A stretch of 64,000 nucleotides of DNA from Daucus carota subsp. sativus (Eukaryota; Streptophyta; Magnoliopsida; Apiales; Apiaceae), in contig NC_030382.2 of the NCBI RefSeq assembly GCF_001625215.2, forward strand, positions 19,002,823 through 19,066,822, given 5' to 3'. Position 1 is the stretch's first letter; every line of letters starts with the position of its first letter. The position numbers and the translations under genes are program-made. This document shows positions 23,631-36,000 of this stretch, in pieces. A model generated the notes under the pieces. That model did not search any database. It was not told the origin of the DNA and saw only the letters and a program-made list of their open reading frames with translations.

Positions 23631-24232
23631 TGTAACTAATTGGATTATTCAGCAATTATTTATTTATCATTATTATTTTTTTAAATTTTCTAAAAGAGAA
23701 GGAATAAAATTTATATTTTATTCTAAATGGTTTGGTTTTCAAAACAAATTTTGCGAGTTATTGCAATTATGTGATTATTTGATTTAATCGTGTTATGTGT
23801 TAGATGTGCAGTTTTAATTGTTTATTTTGTCTGAGCGGTTAAATTTGAATTCTAGTTATTTTATTGTTTTTGATAAATCAAAATTGTCGTTAGATTTCAA
23901 AATAAATTTTTATTTAAGCTCAAAATTTTGTTTCGATTTAAACTATCCAAAATATTCAATTTTGGTATTTTTATCTTTCTATCGGATTCAAAGATATTTA
24001 AAAAGTTGCAAATGATTATTTTAATTATTTGTAATTTAAAGATTATTTTGAGCATTATTCGTAAAGATACAGAAAAAGCTTTAAAATATTACTTTAGTAA
24101 ATTGTGAGTATTCGGGATATTTAAAACTTGTTGCAATTTTTTTGTTTTTAAATTTTGGGAATATTTTTGAGACCCAAAATTATGAAAATAGCTTTTCAAT
24201 TAAAATTGGGGGTTTGATTTTTAGTATAATAA

Positions 24233-25305
24233 GGCTCAATTATACATTTGACCTTGAAGTATGGTCATGTATACACATTAACCCTTGAAGAAAAAAAGCA
24301 TACACATCAACCCTTGATGTATTGTATGTGTATATTTTGGCCCTTGCCTCTTCAAACACTAATAAATCGGTTGACCAGGGACATCACGGCTGAGGGTAAT
24401 CTTGGGAACAAAATTTAGCAGACACATATTATGCCAATAATTGTACAAATATCATTACTTGGATAACAAAACACATTTTAATCCTGAAACCCTGTCGGAG
24501 CTTAAATATTACTCTCTTTTTTCTTTTTTCTATTATTTGACGTTTTGACATTTGACATAGACTTTTAAGTGCTTTGACCAAATAGTTAAAAATATTATTT
24601 TTGATTGATTTTTTTTTGTGAATTAAAATTTTGATTATATATTTTTATTCAGAAAAAGAAAATTTAGAAAATAATATTTTTAAGTACCCGGTCAAAGGAT
24701 TTAAAATTGTGTGCAAAAAGTCAAAGCGTCAAATAATAAAAAACAGAGGGAGGGAGTATGTGTTTATTTGAGTTATAGGTAGGTCTGTAAAAGCCTAATC
24801 TACTGAAATATTTCGATGTATGGTTTGTTTTGTTTTTAACTGCAGAAATGATTAGTGTGCTATATAAAGAGTCTGTGTGCTAAATTTAAATGTGGGCTTT
24901 TTAATAAAAAAAATATAAAACACATAAATTTATTCTATTTTAAATTTATTCTATTTTATAATAATAGTAATGATAATTAACTAACTGTAAAAAAAATATA
25001 AATAAAAGATTCTAATCAACCTACAATAAAAAAATAAAGTTAATTATATATATAAGTTAATTGTATATGTATACAAATATTATGGGCCGTAAATGGAGAA
25101 GCAACTTCGGAGGGAAAGGATGAATTTAGCTTTTCCCGAGATTACCCTCAGCTGTGATGTACTTGATCAATCGTTAATGAGTTTTTGAAGATGCAAGGGA
25201 CTGAATGTACACATTCAATACATCGAGAGTTGATGTTTATGATTTTTTTTTAAGGGTTTATGTGTATGCATGATCATTCTTTAAGGTCCAATGTATTATT
25301 AAGCT
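24233..25305. mobile_element. Mutator-type MITE with long inverted repeats
   Basis: The left arm from GGCTCAATTATACATTTGACC and the right arm ending GGTCCAATGTATTATTAAGCT are imperfect inverted repeats of roughly 190 bp, including TTACCCTCAGC.GTGATGT on both inner sides. An exact 9-bp duplication GTATAATAA flanks it at 24224-24232 and 25306-25314, the hallmark of Mutator-type transposition. Non-coding, 1073 bp. Confidence 0.85.
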
Positions 25306-27796
25306 GTATAATAAAAATAGAAAACAAAACAAAAAGAAAAGAAAAATTTGTGTTGAGTCGGTGAGAGAGAATTGGGGAAAGGACATATAAGTTTTAGGGT
25401 TATGTGTTTATACAGAGGATTCAATCACAGGGCAAAACAATTGATTTCAATATTTTCACATTCAAATTCATGTGTGCTTGACTATATATGTATATACGTG
25501 TATCTATATATGTGGATTGTCATGTTGTTTGTGGGCTTGTCCTGGCTGCTGATGATGGAGGTGTTGGTAGCAGTCGCCGGAGGTGCGATTATGGCGGAGA
25601 CTGGGGTTGAGACGACGTTGTGATAGAAGGGCGAGATGAAGTAACACGGGGCGGGGGAGTTGTGGTTGGCAGCAAGTGGTGGTGTATTGGCGATGGGTGT
25701 GATTCCGGCGAGCACTTCACCCCTTGCATCTCTTATTCCGGATCAGTGGGTATTCCGGATCAATGGGTATTATTAATTTTCTTTATTAGAATCAGACTAT
25801 ATATATGTGTACTTGTGTTGTGATCAGTGGGTATACACCTTTCTTTGATAAAATAGTTATATATGTGTATATGATCATATTACTGGTTGAGAGATTTACT
25901 TGATGTGGATGTTAATTCGATATATAAATGAAGTATAGGAATTAGTTGCTATGATTTTGAGTTTATGATTGCTGGTCATTGATGTTTGATTTTCGGATAT
26001 GGGTTTTGAGTAATTAGAGTTGTGGTATTAGAATTAAGTCAATTGTTGTCAAGCTTCCGCAGCGGTTATGCCCTGTTTTGCATATCTGTTTTGAAACTGT
26101 TAAGTTCGAATGCTATGCCTAATCTTTTTGTGATTATATGATCCTTGAAGTATAGATCAAGTACGAAAAAGAATTTCAAAGTTTTGTTAAACGAGCTATA
26201 TGATATGTATGTTTTAGTGTGAGTTGAGCAGAAAATTCTGGGCAGGTGTGTCCTATTCTAGGCCCTGTTTTGCTACTTTAAACTTGAGCTTTGCTTCTGA
26301 AATTTTTACTGGAGTTAGATGTTAGTATCTGGAATATGTCATTAAAATTTTATACAAACAGACCAAATTTTCTATTTATTAAAATTCATAGCGTGGGGCT
26401 GGTTCTGCAGGACAGATTCAGGTTCCTGACTTGCAGGCCCTGTTTTACTCCCTTAAACATGGAATTTGGTTCTGAATTTTTTATAGTAAATTGGAATAAT
26501 ATATAGGAGTGTCTCATAAAAATTTCGTATTAAAAGGATAAATTCTCAATTTATTAAAAATCATAGAGTGAGGGATGTTTGAACTATTTGCTCTTGTTTT
26601 CTTTCTTTGTTAGTGCATAATATGAGGTTATACTTGGTTAATTGCATATGATTGATTATTAAATTGATTGGCTCGGCTAAACTTGTATATCTAATTAAAC
26701 GTGTTTTGTGTAAAACAAATTAGCAATCCTGCTAAAAGATTTCATTATATGCTTAATGCAAGTAAAAGAAAGATTTTCTTATGTGTTTACTGCAAGTCAA
26801 GGCAGATTTTTATAGTAATAATTCATGTGTTAGCAATAGTATTGACTGGTTGTTGGTATTGCAAACAGGTGGATAAGACTATAAACAGAGGAGATGCTGC
26901 CAAATTTTCGTTAGAAATTATATGTATTTTAGTAGCTATAAAAAGGGTTATTTGTGCAATTATGTGCTATGTGTTTATCTGACTATGTGGTATGTATAAG
27001 CGAAGGGTAGCTATATATAGGTCCTAACGCTTTTCGGAATTAGTTAATCCGTCTGATCCGACGACTGAAAAACGAGACGTTGATCGAGGCATTGATCGAG
27101 ACGTGATTGAAATGGGTATTCAGAAATAGCCAAGTGGTGTTGCAAGTTGAATTAAGGCGAAACTTAGTTATAAATAAAATCTTATCAGAATTTGGTAGAA
27201 GGGGATGATATGGTGGTATATAGTGTCATTAGAAGTCTGAGCTAGACATCGGAGTTAAGACAAGTATTTCTATTCTCAACTTGTAATTACTGCAAATAAT
27301 TCTATTCTGCATTTATATTGAAAGGGCAAGCATTCTTATCTTCCTCGTGTGATTAAAGATAAGTTAGACTTCTCTATTGGTATATTTAGGGTTGACAACA
27401 TTGCTAAAAATATATTATGCTCTTGGTAGCTGAGATAGCTACTTGGTCACATTGAGTTACATTGTGAATTTAAACTATACTCAAACCTTGGAAAGTCGAT
27501 TGTGAAGGGGCTAGTGAATAGCCGGGGCTAGTGCCAATTAGATGCCTATTATGTACACTAATGATTGTTACCAGGAGGACTCTATGTCCGGGGCCCGTGA
27601 CATGGACTTTGTTGTCTGAGGAACTGTGAAAGTTCATTTTCCTTTTTAAATAAAAATCTTTATGAAAATGGTGTCTAAATGAACGGACAACTTAATGAGA
27701 TGAATTTGAAAGTTTTGCAAAAGGTTGGCGTAAGAGGCTAGCGAACCTAGTCCAGCTGTTGAGGCCAATTAGATGCCTATGGGGTACTTAGTGTCG

Positions 27797-27870
27797 TTAC
27801 CGGTGGGACTTAGATCCAGTGACCGGAACGATCCGTCGTCGGTGGGACTTAGATCCAGTGCCCGAGACGG
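27797..27870. repeat. 41-bp direct repeat
   Basis: CGGTGGGACTTAGATCCAGTG occurs twice in close succession (about 27799 and 27840), each followed by a similar CCG-containing tail. Confidence 0.7.
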
Positions 27871-28725
27871 AGGACTTTACGTGGCTGATCACCCGTATTG
27901 TCAATTAATTATGCAAATGCATTGAATTGTTAATTACTTTTAGAAAAATATTATTCTAATGAAAGAACAGTTTGAAGGAAGTGATTTTGAAAGTTTCTAC
28001 GGAAGATAGTTGGGAATATGAGAAAAGTAATTGTTTCTATTTAAAGCAAAATTGACCTTTCTATTTTAGCATATTAATGCACTTTAAAGTGTTGCATATC
28101 ATCTGGCCCGCACACGTATAAATTTATGCGTTCGAGGAAACTTTGATTTATAGAAATTGTTTACATGAGTATTTACTTTTAATTCAAAGCCTTTCGATTA
28201 GAATTAATATTTATATCTTGTACCTCTTGTTTTGTATATACTTGCTGAGCATTATTGGCCACTCTTGCTATTATTTTCAACCCTTTCAGATAGGAATTGA
28301 GATGATCGCCTGTATAAGCTGCGCATAAGAGTAATGCTAGGTGAGATTGCCAGGGGTTTAAGTTTCAGCTTGATGTTCAGGTAGTGCATCCAGAGAGATG
28401 TCCACGAGAATAGTATTGATTAGAATTGTTTAACCTCTGTAGAGTTGTATAGTGCATTAATTTATTTGGTTTCCAGCTATTCTTCTAATCGAAGTCTACC
28501 TGGTAATGTAGTTTAAGTTGTAATAAGATATGATAGTTCTGATTTCAATGCTATATAACTTATAAGCGATCCTGTTTTTAGGGGGTCAAGGTGATTTTGG
28601 TTTAAATCTCTTTTAAAATATCCAGACTTTGAAATGTATGTTTTACCTTCTTCCGCAAATACAGGTTTTAAATGGTTTTTGTCTTAGTGGCACCAAATCC
28701 AAACCCCCAGATTTGAGGGATGTCA

Positions 28726-28940
28726 AGTATAGACCTTTAGCGTCAGTTAATTGGGCGACACTATAGGCCTATAATAGCGTCGGTTATCTAAAATGCCGAC
28801 GCTATAGATCTGCCCAACAACTTCGGTTATTTAAAATGCCGACGCTATGGACGTGACAAACAATGCCGGCTGTATGAAATGCCGAACACTGTAGACCTGA
28901 CCAACAGCGTCGGCTGTATGAATAACCGACGCCTAAAGTG
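28726..28940. repeat. CACTA subterminal repeat cluster (GCGTCGG motif)
   Basis: Variants of GCGTCGGTT...AAATGCCGACGCTATAG recur at about 28740, 28785, 28828, 28870, 28910 and 28925 in both orientations. These dense short repeats match the motif beside the CACTAGTACAAA end at 23539 and probably belong to the same element. Confidence 0.6.
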
Positions 28941-29279
28941 TTTTTTTTCAAATTATTTTCTTTACAAAATATAATATTTTTATTTTTCTGTAGAAAATGT
29001 AATATTTTTATTTTCTTGTAAGCTTCTAGCATATCACCATTATCATAAAATATGCTCGAATTTATATAAGAAAAATGAACCATCACTTCCATCTTATTAA
29101 TAAAAAAATATTACACAATTATTTATTACATGATCAATTTGGATTTCATTTAACAATTTACAACATAAACACCAACTCATATGCTATCATCGCTCGTTCC
29201 CCCCATTGTAGTGTCAGCTTGAGTCTAAAAAGTTACTGTTTTTTTTTTGTTAAAATCACCCTTAAAGGTATATAACTAT

Positions 29280-30420
29280 GCAGCACCATCTTGTTCTAAT
29301 TCAGCCGTCTAAAATCAACAACAAAGTCATTACTGCTGCAAAGAAAGACGTCATAATATAATATACTCACCTGAAGTTTGTTGTTTACTAAATGATTTAC
29401 AAAACAGAATTATACAAATGATGATAACAGGAAAGCTGATATATATATATATTACCCAAAATGCACGTAACACACATGAACTCCTCCAAGGTCCTCCATC
29501 CCCTCATCTCCAGGTATCTTTTTAACCCTGACCTATATTTTAATAATGAAGAGCAAAAGTTGACACTGCCATCAAAGCTGTTGTAACCTGTTCGTTCATA
29601 CCAAAAGTTAGTTTCTACCTTATCAAAGTCATTGCAAGTAAAAAGATAAAAAAATTCTCACAGGCTGTAACGCAAGACTAGTACAGAATTTCTTAACCAT
29701 GTTAACTGACAGAAGCAAGTTGCCAAGTACTATGAACGGCAGCAATTTTCTCTTCATAGCGATATTAAAATACAGCTTATACCTCCAGATAGACATACTG
29801 TCATAGTGACATTCTCACCAGCTTTACATCTCATGCTCCCGTATTCTCCGAAAAAAGTACCTTAAACATGTCCTTCTGGTATTGGAGGATTAACATTGCC
29901 TTGACAGGTTGATTGCCAGCTACCATAAGATCTATCTTTAGAATGAAAGGAAAATATTTAAAAAGGGACATTATGACTATACGAGACAACGGGGTCATAG
30001 TTTATTTTTTATTTAAATATGTGTGCGTGTGTGTTCCCAGAAGATAAAGGTAAAGAAAAGATATGAATGTTGTGAAAGAATGCAAAAGTTCTTTCTCATG
30101 AAAGGCCTTTAATTGCCTAAATCGTTCTGCCTCTTGCTTTATTTTATGCGGATATTTGGAGGTTGAAGAATTTGAGGGAGAACTACCTTCTGATTTATCT
30201 GCATTACAGATGGCACATCACAGTAAGCAAGACATTCTATTTCCGCTAGCAAAGAGTCCCTGCAACATAATGGCATCTACATTTATATAAAAAAAAACTC
30301 TAAAAATTTGAAGTCTTAAAACAGAATATCTTTATAATTTTCAAATAGTAAGAAAGTAGCAGTAGCCCGTACCTTGCTACCGAGATATCCATTATTCGAT
30401 GAAGATCCTGAACTTCCTAT
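29280..30420 (-). pseudogene. Unidentified exon-like fragments
   Basis: Several minus-strand stretches sit between good splice signals but match no family I can name. Around 30420-30360 the frame reads EVQDLHRIMDISVA; at 30255-30190 DSLLAEIECLAYCDVPSVM; at 29940-29865 MVAGNQPVKAMLILQYQKDM; at 29510-29455 IPGDEGMEDLGGVHVCYVHF; at 29320-29280 TAELEQDGAA before a stop. They look like exons of one or more genes carried in the transposon, in the same orientation as the eEF1B and dynamin fragments upstream. Function is unknown. Confidence 0.35.
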
Positions 30421-30671
30421 AGATTAAATACATGCAATACTAAAAGAGAACTTCTAACCGGCAAATTAGTAACCATTACCTAATAAATAAGGAGAGCTAA
30501 CCATCACTTCTCCACTGTTCTGAGAAGTCATCACGACCTGGTCCTTTAGCATCTGATACTTGAAATTTTGTGAAGATCTGCGCGTTTGAGAAGAAAATCT
30601 GGGCCTAGGGACTTTGCCGAATAAGAGAACCTCCCCTGAAGGATCAAAATCATCTCAGCAGCAGCAGCTAT

Positions 30672-30914
30672 TTGCGCATACTCCTGCTTTCCTTTATCAG
30701 TTTGTTGCAGTTGTAATACTGAAGGTCTCCTTGTGACAATCCCTACATTGACCAGTAACATGATCAGAAATAAAAGTACACAGAACCCTTGATATATGTA
30801 ATGTATGGTAATTAAGTAGAGTCCAATAATTCAATATAAGAAAATTCTAACCAGATCCTCTAGGAAGAAAGTCCCTCCAACTATGCTCTCCAAGACCAAA
30901 GATTTCCCGGAACT
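30672..30914 (-). pseudogene. Dynamin-related GTPase fragment (two exons)
   Basis: The exon at 30914-30852 encodes SSGKSLVLESIVG, the G1/P-loop of dynamins, followed after a one-base deletion by the G2 region (DFLPRGSG). The exon starting at 30742 continues IVTRRPSVLQLQQTDKG and QEY before drifting into non-homologous sequence. The order (QSSGKSSVLES...RDFLPRGSGIVTRRP.VLQL) identifies the dynamin family, whose members pinch membranes during vesicle or organelle division. Only the first part of the GTPase domain is present and it is frameshifted, so this is a captured fragment. Confidence 0.75.
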
Positions 30915-31106
30915 CTGCTCTCAGAAAACAACCAACTAAATGCATAGTAGTTAGTTAAGCAATTGTTCTAGGCCTGGGCGTGGAGAGACGATGTGCTCTG
31001 CTGATATATACTACAGTATATAACTAACTGCATAGTAGTGCAATAGAGTGCAGTTTATAATCAAACAAATATGAATGCTAATATTAATATAAAAAGGAGA
31101 CTTCAC

Positions 31107-31231
31107 ATTCTTTCTTCTTTCCTGATGCCTTGACAGCTGCTGCACGTTCTTCAGCGGCCTTCTTCTCCTCTTCAGTCTCCTCACCAAACAAATCAACATC
31201 GACATCATCATCCTCTGCTGCAGCAGCAGCC
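31107..31231 (-). pseudogene. eEF1B (elongation factor 1-beta/delta) exon fragment
   Basis: Between acceptor TTTTTTAG and a GTGAAG donor the frame encodes DDVDVDLFGEETEEEKKAAE followed by ERAAAVKASGKKKE. This is the acidic-to-basic linker just before the catalytic guanine-exchange domain of plant eEF1B. The donor phase leaves a T after the last E codon, as needed for the conserved serine. No exchange-domain exon follows; dynamin sequence comes next instead. It is a single captured exon within transposon sequence. Confidence 0.8.
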
Positions 31232-31259
31232 CTAAAAAATATATACATATATATCACAC

Positions 31260-31960
31260 CTTGAGAGTTAAATCAATTCAATGTAGAATGAATAATTCTT
31301 CTGACATTTGACTTGTCAATACCAATGTCATTAATAAATGTGCAGCAAGAATCATCGGCTAGAACCAAATGAAAATATTCAGTCGCATTATAATACAAGT
31401 GACATCTCAGTGTTTAATATTTTATCAAAGATATGTGTTAATATAGTTACAAAGACACTCTTGGTCATTTCGTAAACTTTAACTGAAAGCACATGGAGGC
31501 TCAAAGTTTTGCTAGAGAGCAGATGCAGGCACCACCTGCTTCATCAATGAAAGCATTAAACATCAGATAAAAAACCATGTAGACAAGTAAAGATAGTTTT
31601 GCGGCGAACAAACGAAAGAAGCCACCATTTTCATAGTTCTCTCATCCAGTCTCGGATAATTAAGTTGCTTGTCCAAAATAGTTTTGTGGGATTGGCTTAT
31701 GAAAATCATCATGTCTTGGCCTTTGAGTTTTTTATAATTATAGAACAATTAGGTTTACATTTTCTGGTTAGTTTACAACCTTAATCTCATATGCAACTCA
31801 TACTGTAGAGCTTTGCATATACACAAAATTGTGAAAGGTAATAACTGGTGTATCTGTTACAAAATCCAATTCCTATTAAACATAAAAACGGACATGCATA
31901 CAATATCATTAGAATCACCCGATGGCCCTGCTAACCCAACACCGATTCCACCTCCTTAAA
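31260..31960. other. No recognisable gene
   Basis: AT-rich sequence with short chance frames on both strands; nothing supports a gene or repeat boundary. Confidence 0.4.
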
Positions 31961-31969
31961 TGAGTGTCA

Positions 31970-32130
31970 AACGGATAATTCGGATACGGATATGCCTATA
32001 TCCGTATCCGCAATGGCCGGATTCAAATACGGATAATATCCGCTTTATTTCGGATACGGATAATATCCGCTTTATTTCGGATACGAATAATATCCGCTTT
32101 TTCTCGGATACGATTGCGGATTTTTCGGAC
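31970..32130. repeat. Tandem repeat of GGATAATATCCG-type units
   Basis: Units of about 27 bp containing TTCGGATACGGATAATATCCGC recur three times (about 32030-32105), preceded by degenerate copies. Each unit holds short inverted pairs (GGATA/TATCC). Confidence 0.8.
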
Positions 32131-32519
32131 GGATATCAGATCTTTCGAATTTTTTTGACAGCACTACCTCCTTTCTTGTACACGCTCTGCAAGGCCAACT
32201 GCAAGAGGTGATACCGGTGGTTGGCTGATGTTAGTGATATGGGCGGCTGGGTGGAGGGAGGATGCCAGATGTTATTCCAGCTCCGTCTCGCCCGTATCAC
32301 CAGATGGCTTTCAGCAACATTACAAATACGTTGCCAGAGGCCCATAAATTGTTGCAGCAAGCTGAAAATGTGCAATGGCAACGGTTTTGGGCTGTTAGTA
32401 TTTTTGGCGTTGCCATAGCCAGCAAAGGCAACAGTTTGTGCAACATTTTAATTCCGTTGCCAAAAAGGCACGATTTTAAAAAAAAGGGACCCACCAAGCA
32501 TTGCTTGGTGGGTCCCACT

Positions 32520-32612
32520 GCGACGTGGCAGCACTGCCACGTGGCACTCCAGCCACGTTGGACACTGCCACGTGGCCCCGCTGCCACCTGTCCCGCTGCC
32601 ACGTGGGGTCCA
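32520..32612. repeat. GC-rich subterminal repeats with CACGTG palindromes
   Basis: CACGTG occurs at 32538-32543, 32569-32574 and 32600-32605 within repeated GCCACGTGG text. These form short hairpins and match the plant G-box core. It lies in the left subterminal region of CACTA element 2. Confidence 0.7.
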
Positions 32613-32773
32613 CTGCTGACTCATACTTTTGGCAACAGTTTTGGCAACAGTTTATTTAATGATGGCAACTGTTTTTTTATATTGTTTGCAACGTTTTTTA
32701 TAGCTACTGCAACAGTTTTGTAATGGCCAATTTGAAATGTACTATTTATTTATATGACAGCCCAGTACATTAT

Positions 32774-32866
32774 AGTACTTCTTTTCCAATCCAAATCATC
32801 AAACCCAAAAGAACATCAAAGTTGATAATATACTTCTTTTCCAATCCAAATCATCAAACACAACAG
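32774..32866. repeat. Direct duplication of about 47 bp
   Basis: TACTTCTTTTCCAATCCAAA and the following ATCATCAAAC occur twice, starting at about 32777 and 32830. Confidence 0.7.
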
Positions 32867-33093
32867 AATAACACCAAAGATGAAATCACCGTCTAGATAA
32901 TTCGAAGTACCAGAATATATATATATATATCACAGTCGCAAATGTTCAACTGCTAGACATACATAGGCAAGTTCATCAGACTACCATTTTCAACAAAAGT
33001 AAATATCCATAGTTGTCCTAGATAAACAGCGACATGTAATATATAATTAGTACCAAAAGATCACTTAGTGTACTATGATAACTTCGTTATAAC

Positions 33094-36000
33094 CTAAGAG
33101 CTTGCATCCCTGGTCAACGGAGTACCATTGTCATTGTCACTAGAAATGGTGGCACAAAGATCTCCTAAATTAATTTGTAAATTTGGATTTGCCTCGCTTA
33201 ACTTTTTCAGAACCATAGCGAGCTTTGAATCTACTTCTTCCTGGACATCTTTTTTTACCTTGGCTTCAATTTCCACTTCGAGATTTTGCCTGATCTGAGA
33301 TGTCAACTCCTGGATGTAAGTGTTCGTGGCAGGAGGGGTTGGAACCTCGGCAGACTTGATTGTTCGTCCAATAAGCCAAGACGGGCCATGTGTTTTACCA
33401 TTAGTGACAAGATCATCAATGTTAGAACTACCTTCCCCTGTATTCACCGCTTTTTCAATTTTCTCCTGAAAATAACGCCATGATGAGATACTCACATTAG
33501 ATACCAATTAACATGTTTTTACTGAGATTGACTAATTAACAAATTAGTTACTTACAAGTCTGTAGTTCATCACAGCAGTATTGGACTTGTACTCGTTTTT
33601 GGAATTTCTCTTGCGAGTTTTTAAAAAAACTTCTGCATCTGATGCTTCGGGCTGCCAAGTGTGATAATTTCAGCACACATTCAATTATAATTATTGAATT
33701 GAATTCTAAATAAGATAATATATCTTTATTTAAAAATAATAAGACCGTCTAGATCTGATGGGAACATATTATGACAAACAAAGGTATATAGTATGTGTAC
33801 CAGTTTCTTCCGAATTTGGGCAAACGATACGGGACCAGCAGTGTGTGTGTCCGTATAGCATTTACGATTTTCCGTATTTGTCACAGCCTTTTTCTACAAA
33901 AACAAGAAAGAAAAATCACGCCATTATCTCACATAAATTCATACCATATAATGGACAAATTTATATCGTAAATTAAACACCTGTTCTTTTGGATCTGCCC
34001 AATGCACCAATAGCTGTTTGAATTCCTCCAATGGAATATCCTCTGACCTGTTTGCTAGCCTCTCCTCATCAGTCTCATATTTCTTATAATGATTCGTTTT
34101 AATGCGACTCTTGCACCCCCTCCAGGAATCACGAATTGACTCGAGACAATACCTTTCCAATTCGTCGGGAATAATGTATCGTTGCTTAAATGAACATCAA
34201 ACAAAAAAGAATTAATATTCAGGATAGTGTACGAGAATTTTTATTTATTTAACTAAACTTTAGACTAAGTAATATAGTACCTGCACATAACTCCATAAAT
34301 TAGTCTTCAAGCTTTTAGGAACTTTAGACCAATTTGTGTAAGATAGTGGCACACACCTCCGTAATGTTCCCAAAAAACTACCTAGCTCAGCTCTAGTTTT
34401 ATCATCATCTGCTACTGGTTGGAGCTTGTCATTCATTCCAATGACAACTCTTTTGAGTACTGACCTCGTATGGACTTTCTCCATCGTAGTCTTTCCCCTG
34501 CGTCTTATCGGAGCTTCGTCTTCGTCTACAATTATGACATATAGAAAATAATAATAACAAGGATAGTTATTATGTGAATTATTTACAATTAAGATGACAA
34601 CTTATTAATAAAAGGCACAACAAAGGCAGATGACAAAAAAGCAATATATATGGAGGATCTGTACTGTATTTTGTGGCATCCAGATGAACACACTAACAGT
34701 GCATAACTAGGGAATTTTGAGTGCCCTAAATGGACAAATCATTAATTGCTCGCCTAAGATCTAACAAGACCTACAAATTTCATTTAGATATCCTCATAAA
34801 TTAGTATAGGTTATGCAGAAGTACATTCATTCCATTTTACAAAAGAATGTGCAATTTTTAGGTCTCATCTAAGTTTATATAATGGAATTATTTAGTGAAT
34901 TATTTACAATTAAGGTAACTGCAAGTTACCTTCAACTTCTTCACTTTCCAGTAATGGGGAATCTTCACCAACAACATTTGCAGCCTTTGCTTGATTTGCA
35001 GTGCCGCCTACAGTTGTAGTACCATTTTCATTATCTTTCCCATGGCGGCTCCGCAAATTTTTATAAGCAAGCATCGATCCTGGTCCTTCTAATGGTAACT
35101 GAACAGCATTTCCAACCTTTGGTTGATTTTGTGCTTCCTTGTCAATTGCATCCTTGTCAGTTGCAGTTAAATCATTTGCTTTTGAGCGCGTTCTTGGTCC
35201 AATATGAACTTGTGTCTTCTCAGCTTTCTTGGTTTTCTGAAACGTGAATACAATCAGCGAAGATGAAGTACTAAACATTATCTTGGCTACTTATACAAAT
35301 ATGCTTTAATCTTGGCTACTAAACAGAAATAACAAATTCAAATAGCATCGACACACCTTTTTGGGCTTTTTCAAGGTTTCATCTTCACTTTTTTCTTCAT
35401 CTTCAGGAATATAATCCCGATCAGCTTCCTCCTCCACATCTTTCCTTTCTTCCTGCATCGCTTCTTTTCCTTTATTCTTTATGAACCCAACTCTCAGACC
35501 AGTTGCTAGTGCAGGCAAATTATACATTCGATAAATTTCATTATTTCTAATGACATTCAACATTTTTATCCTTTCGTACTCTGTCATTGGTGGTGGTGGT
35601 GGTAAATCTAATTCCTGGAAGTAATTAATAATAAAATCACAATAAGTTTTGGCATGTTATTGAAAAGAATTAACCAGAATAATATGGCAAGAATTATTGA
35701 TATTGACTAGCTACATCCAATTAAGAATTAACCAGAATTATTGATTATTACCTTAACATTATTTTCATCAGTGATTTCATTTTCAGCTGGTGGATTATCT
35801 ACATCCAATTTCCTCTTCACAGGTGCAGAGCTAATTTTCTTAGGCGCCTCACTGACTTCTTTTTGATTGTTCACGGGCATTGACTTCTTGCGGCTGGTAA
35901 CTTCAGTTAAATCTAGATTTTCTCGAATTTTGTCTTGTTGCTTGGTAAGACGTGGTGACCTCCTAGGACTGCAGACAATAACTGACTTCTTCTTTCTTTT

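Larger units (their letters stand above)
23631..28725 (+). mobile_element. Probable large solo LTR inside the third CACTA
   Basis: Tentative. The segment starts TGTAACTAATTGG and ends TTGAGGGATGTCA; it is flanked by GGTAT and AGTAT with a one-base offset. Text flanking both sides (CGCTATAGG / TATAGACC with GCGTCGG motifs) looks like one CACTA subterminal region split in two. Without the nested MITE it is about 4 kb. Gypsy-LTR-like phrases are present near the end, such as TTGCTGAGCATTATTGGCC (around 28240) and CCCTTTCAGATAGG (around 28280). No coding frame is recognisable. Confidence 0.4.

Noticed and set aside
25372..25715. Overlapping open frames on both strands near 25.5 kb
   Set aside because: They lie within a probable LTR, overlap on opposite strands and lack recognisable motifs.
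28680..28692. GTTTTTGTCTTAGTG as the right end of the CACTAGTACAAA element
   Set aside because: The 3-bp flanks do not match and the subterminal repeats lie outside it, on the wrong side.
32162..32175. CACTACC as a CACTA left end for element 2
   Set aside because: No subterminal repeats follow it directly; those begin near 32298, and the next bases do not match the right terminal repeat.
32136..32723. A 153-codon plus-strand frame and opposing frames
   Set aside because: They span the host/CACTA junction and GC-rich subterminal repeats; no family resemblance.
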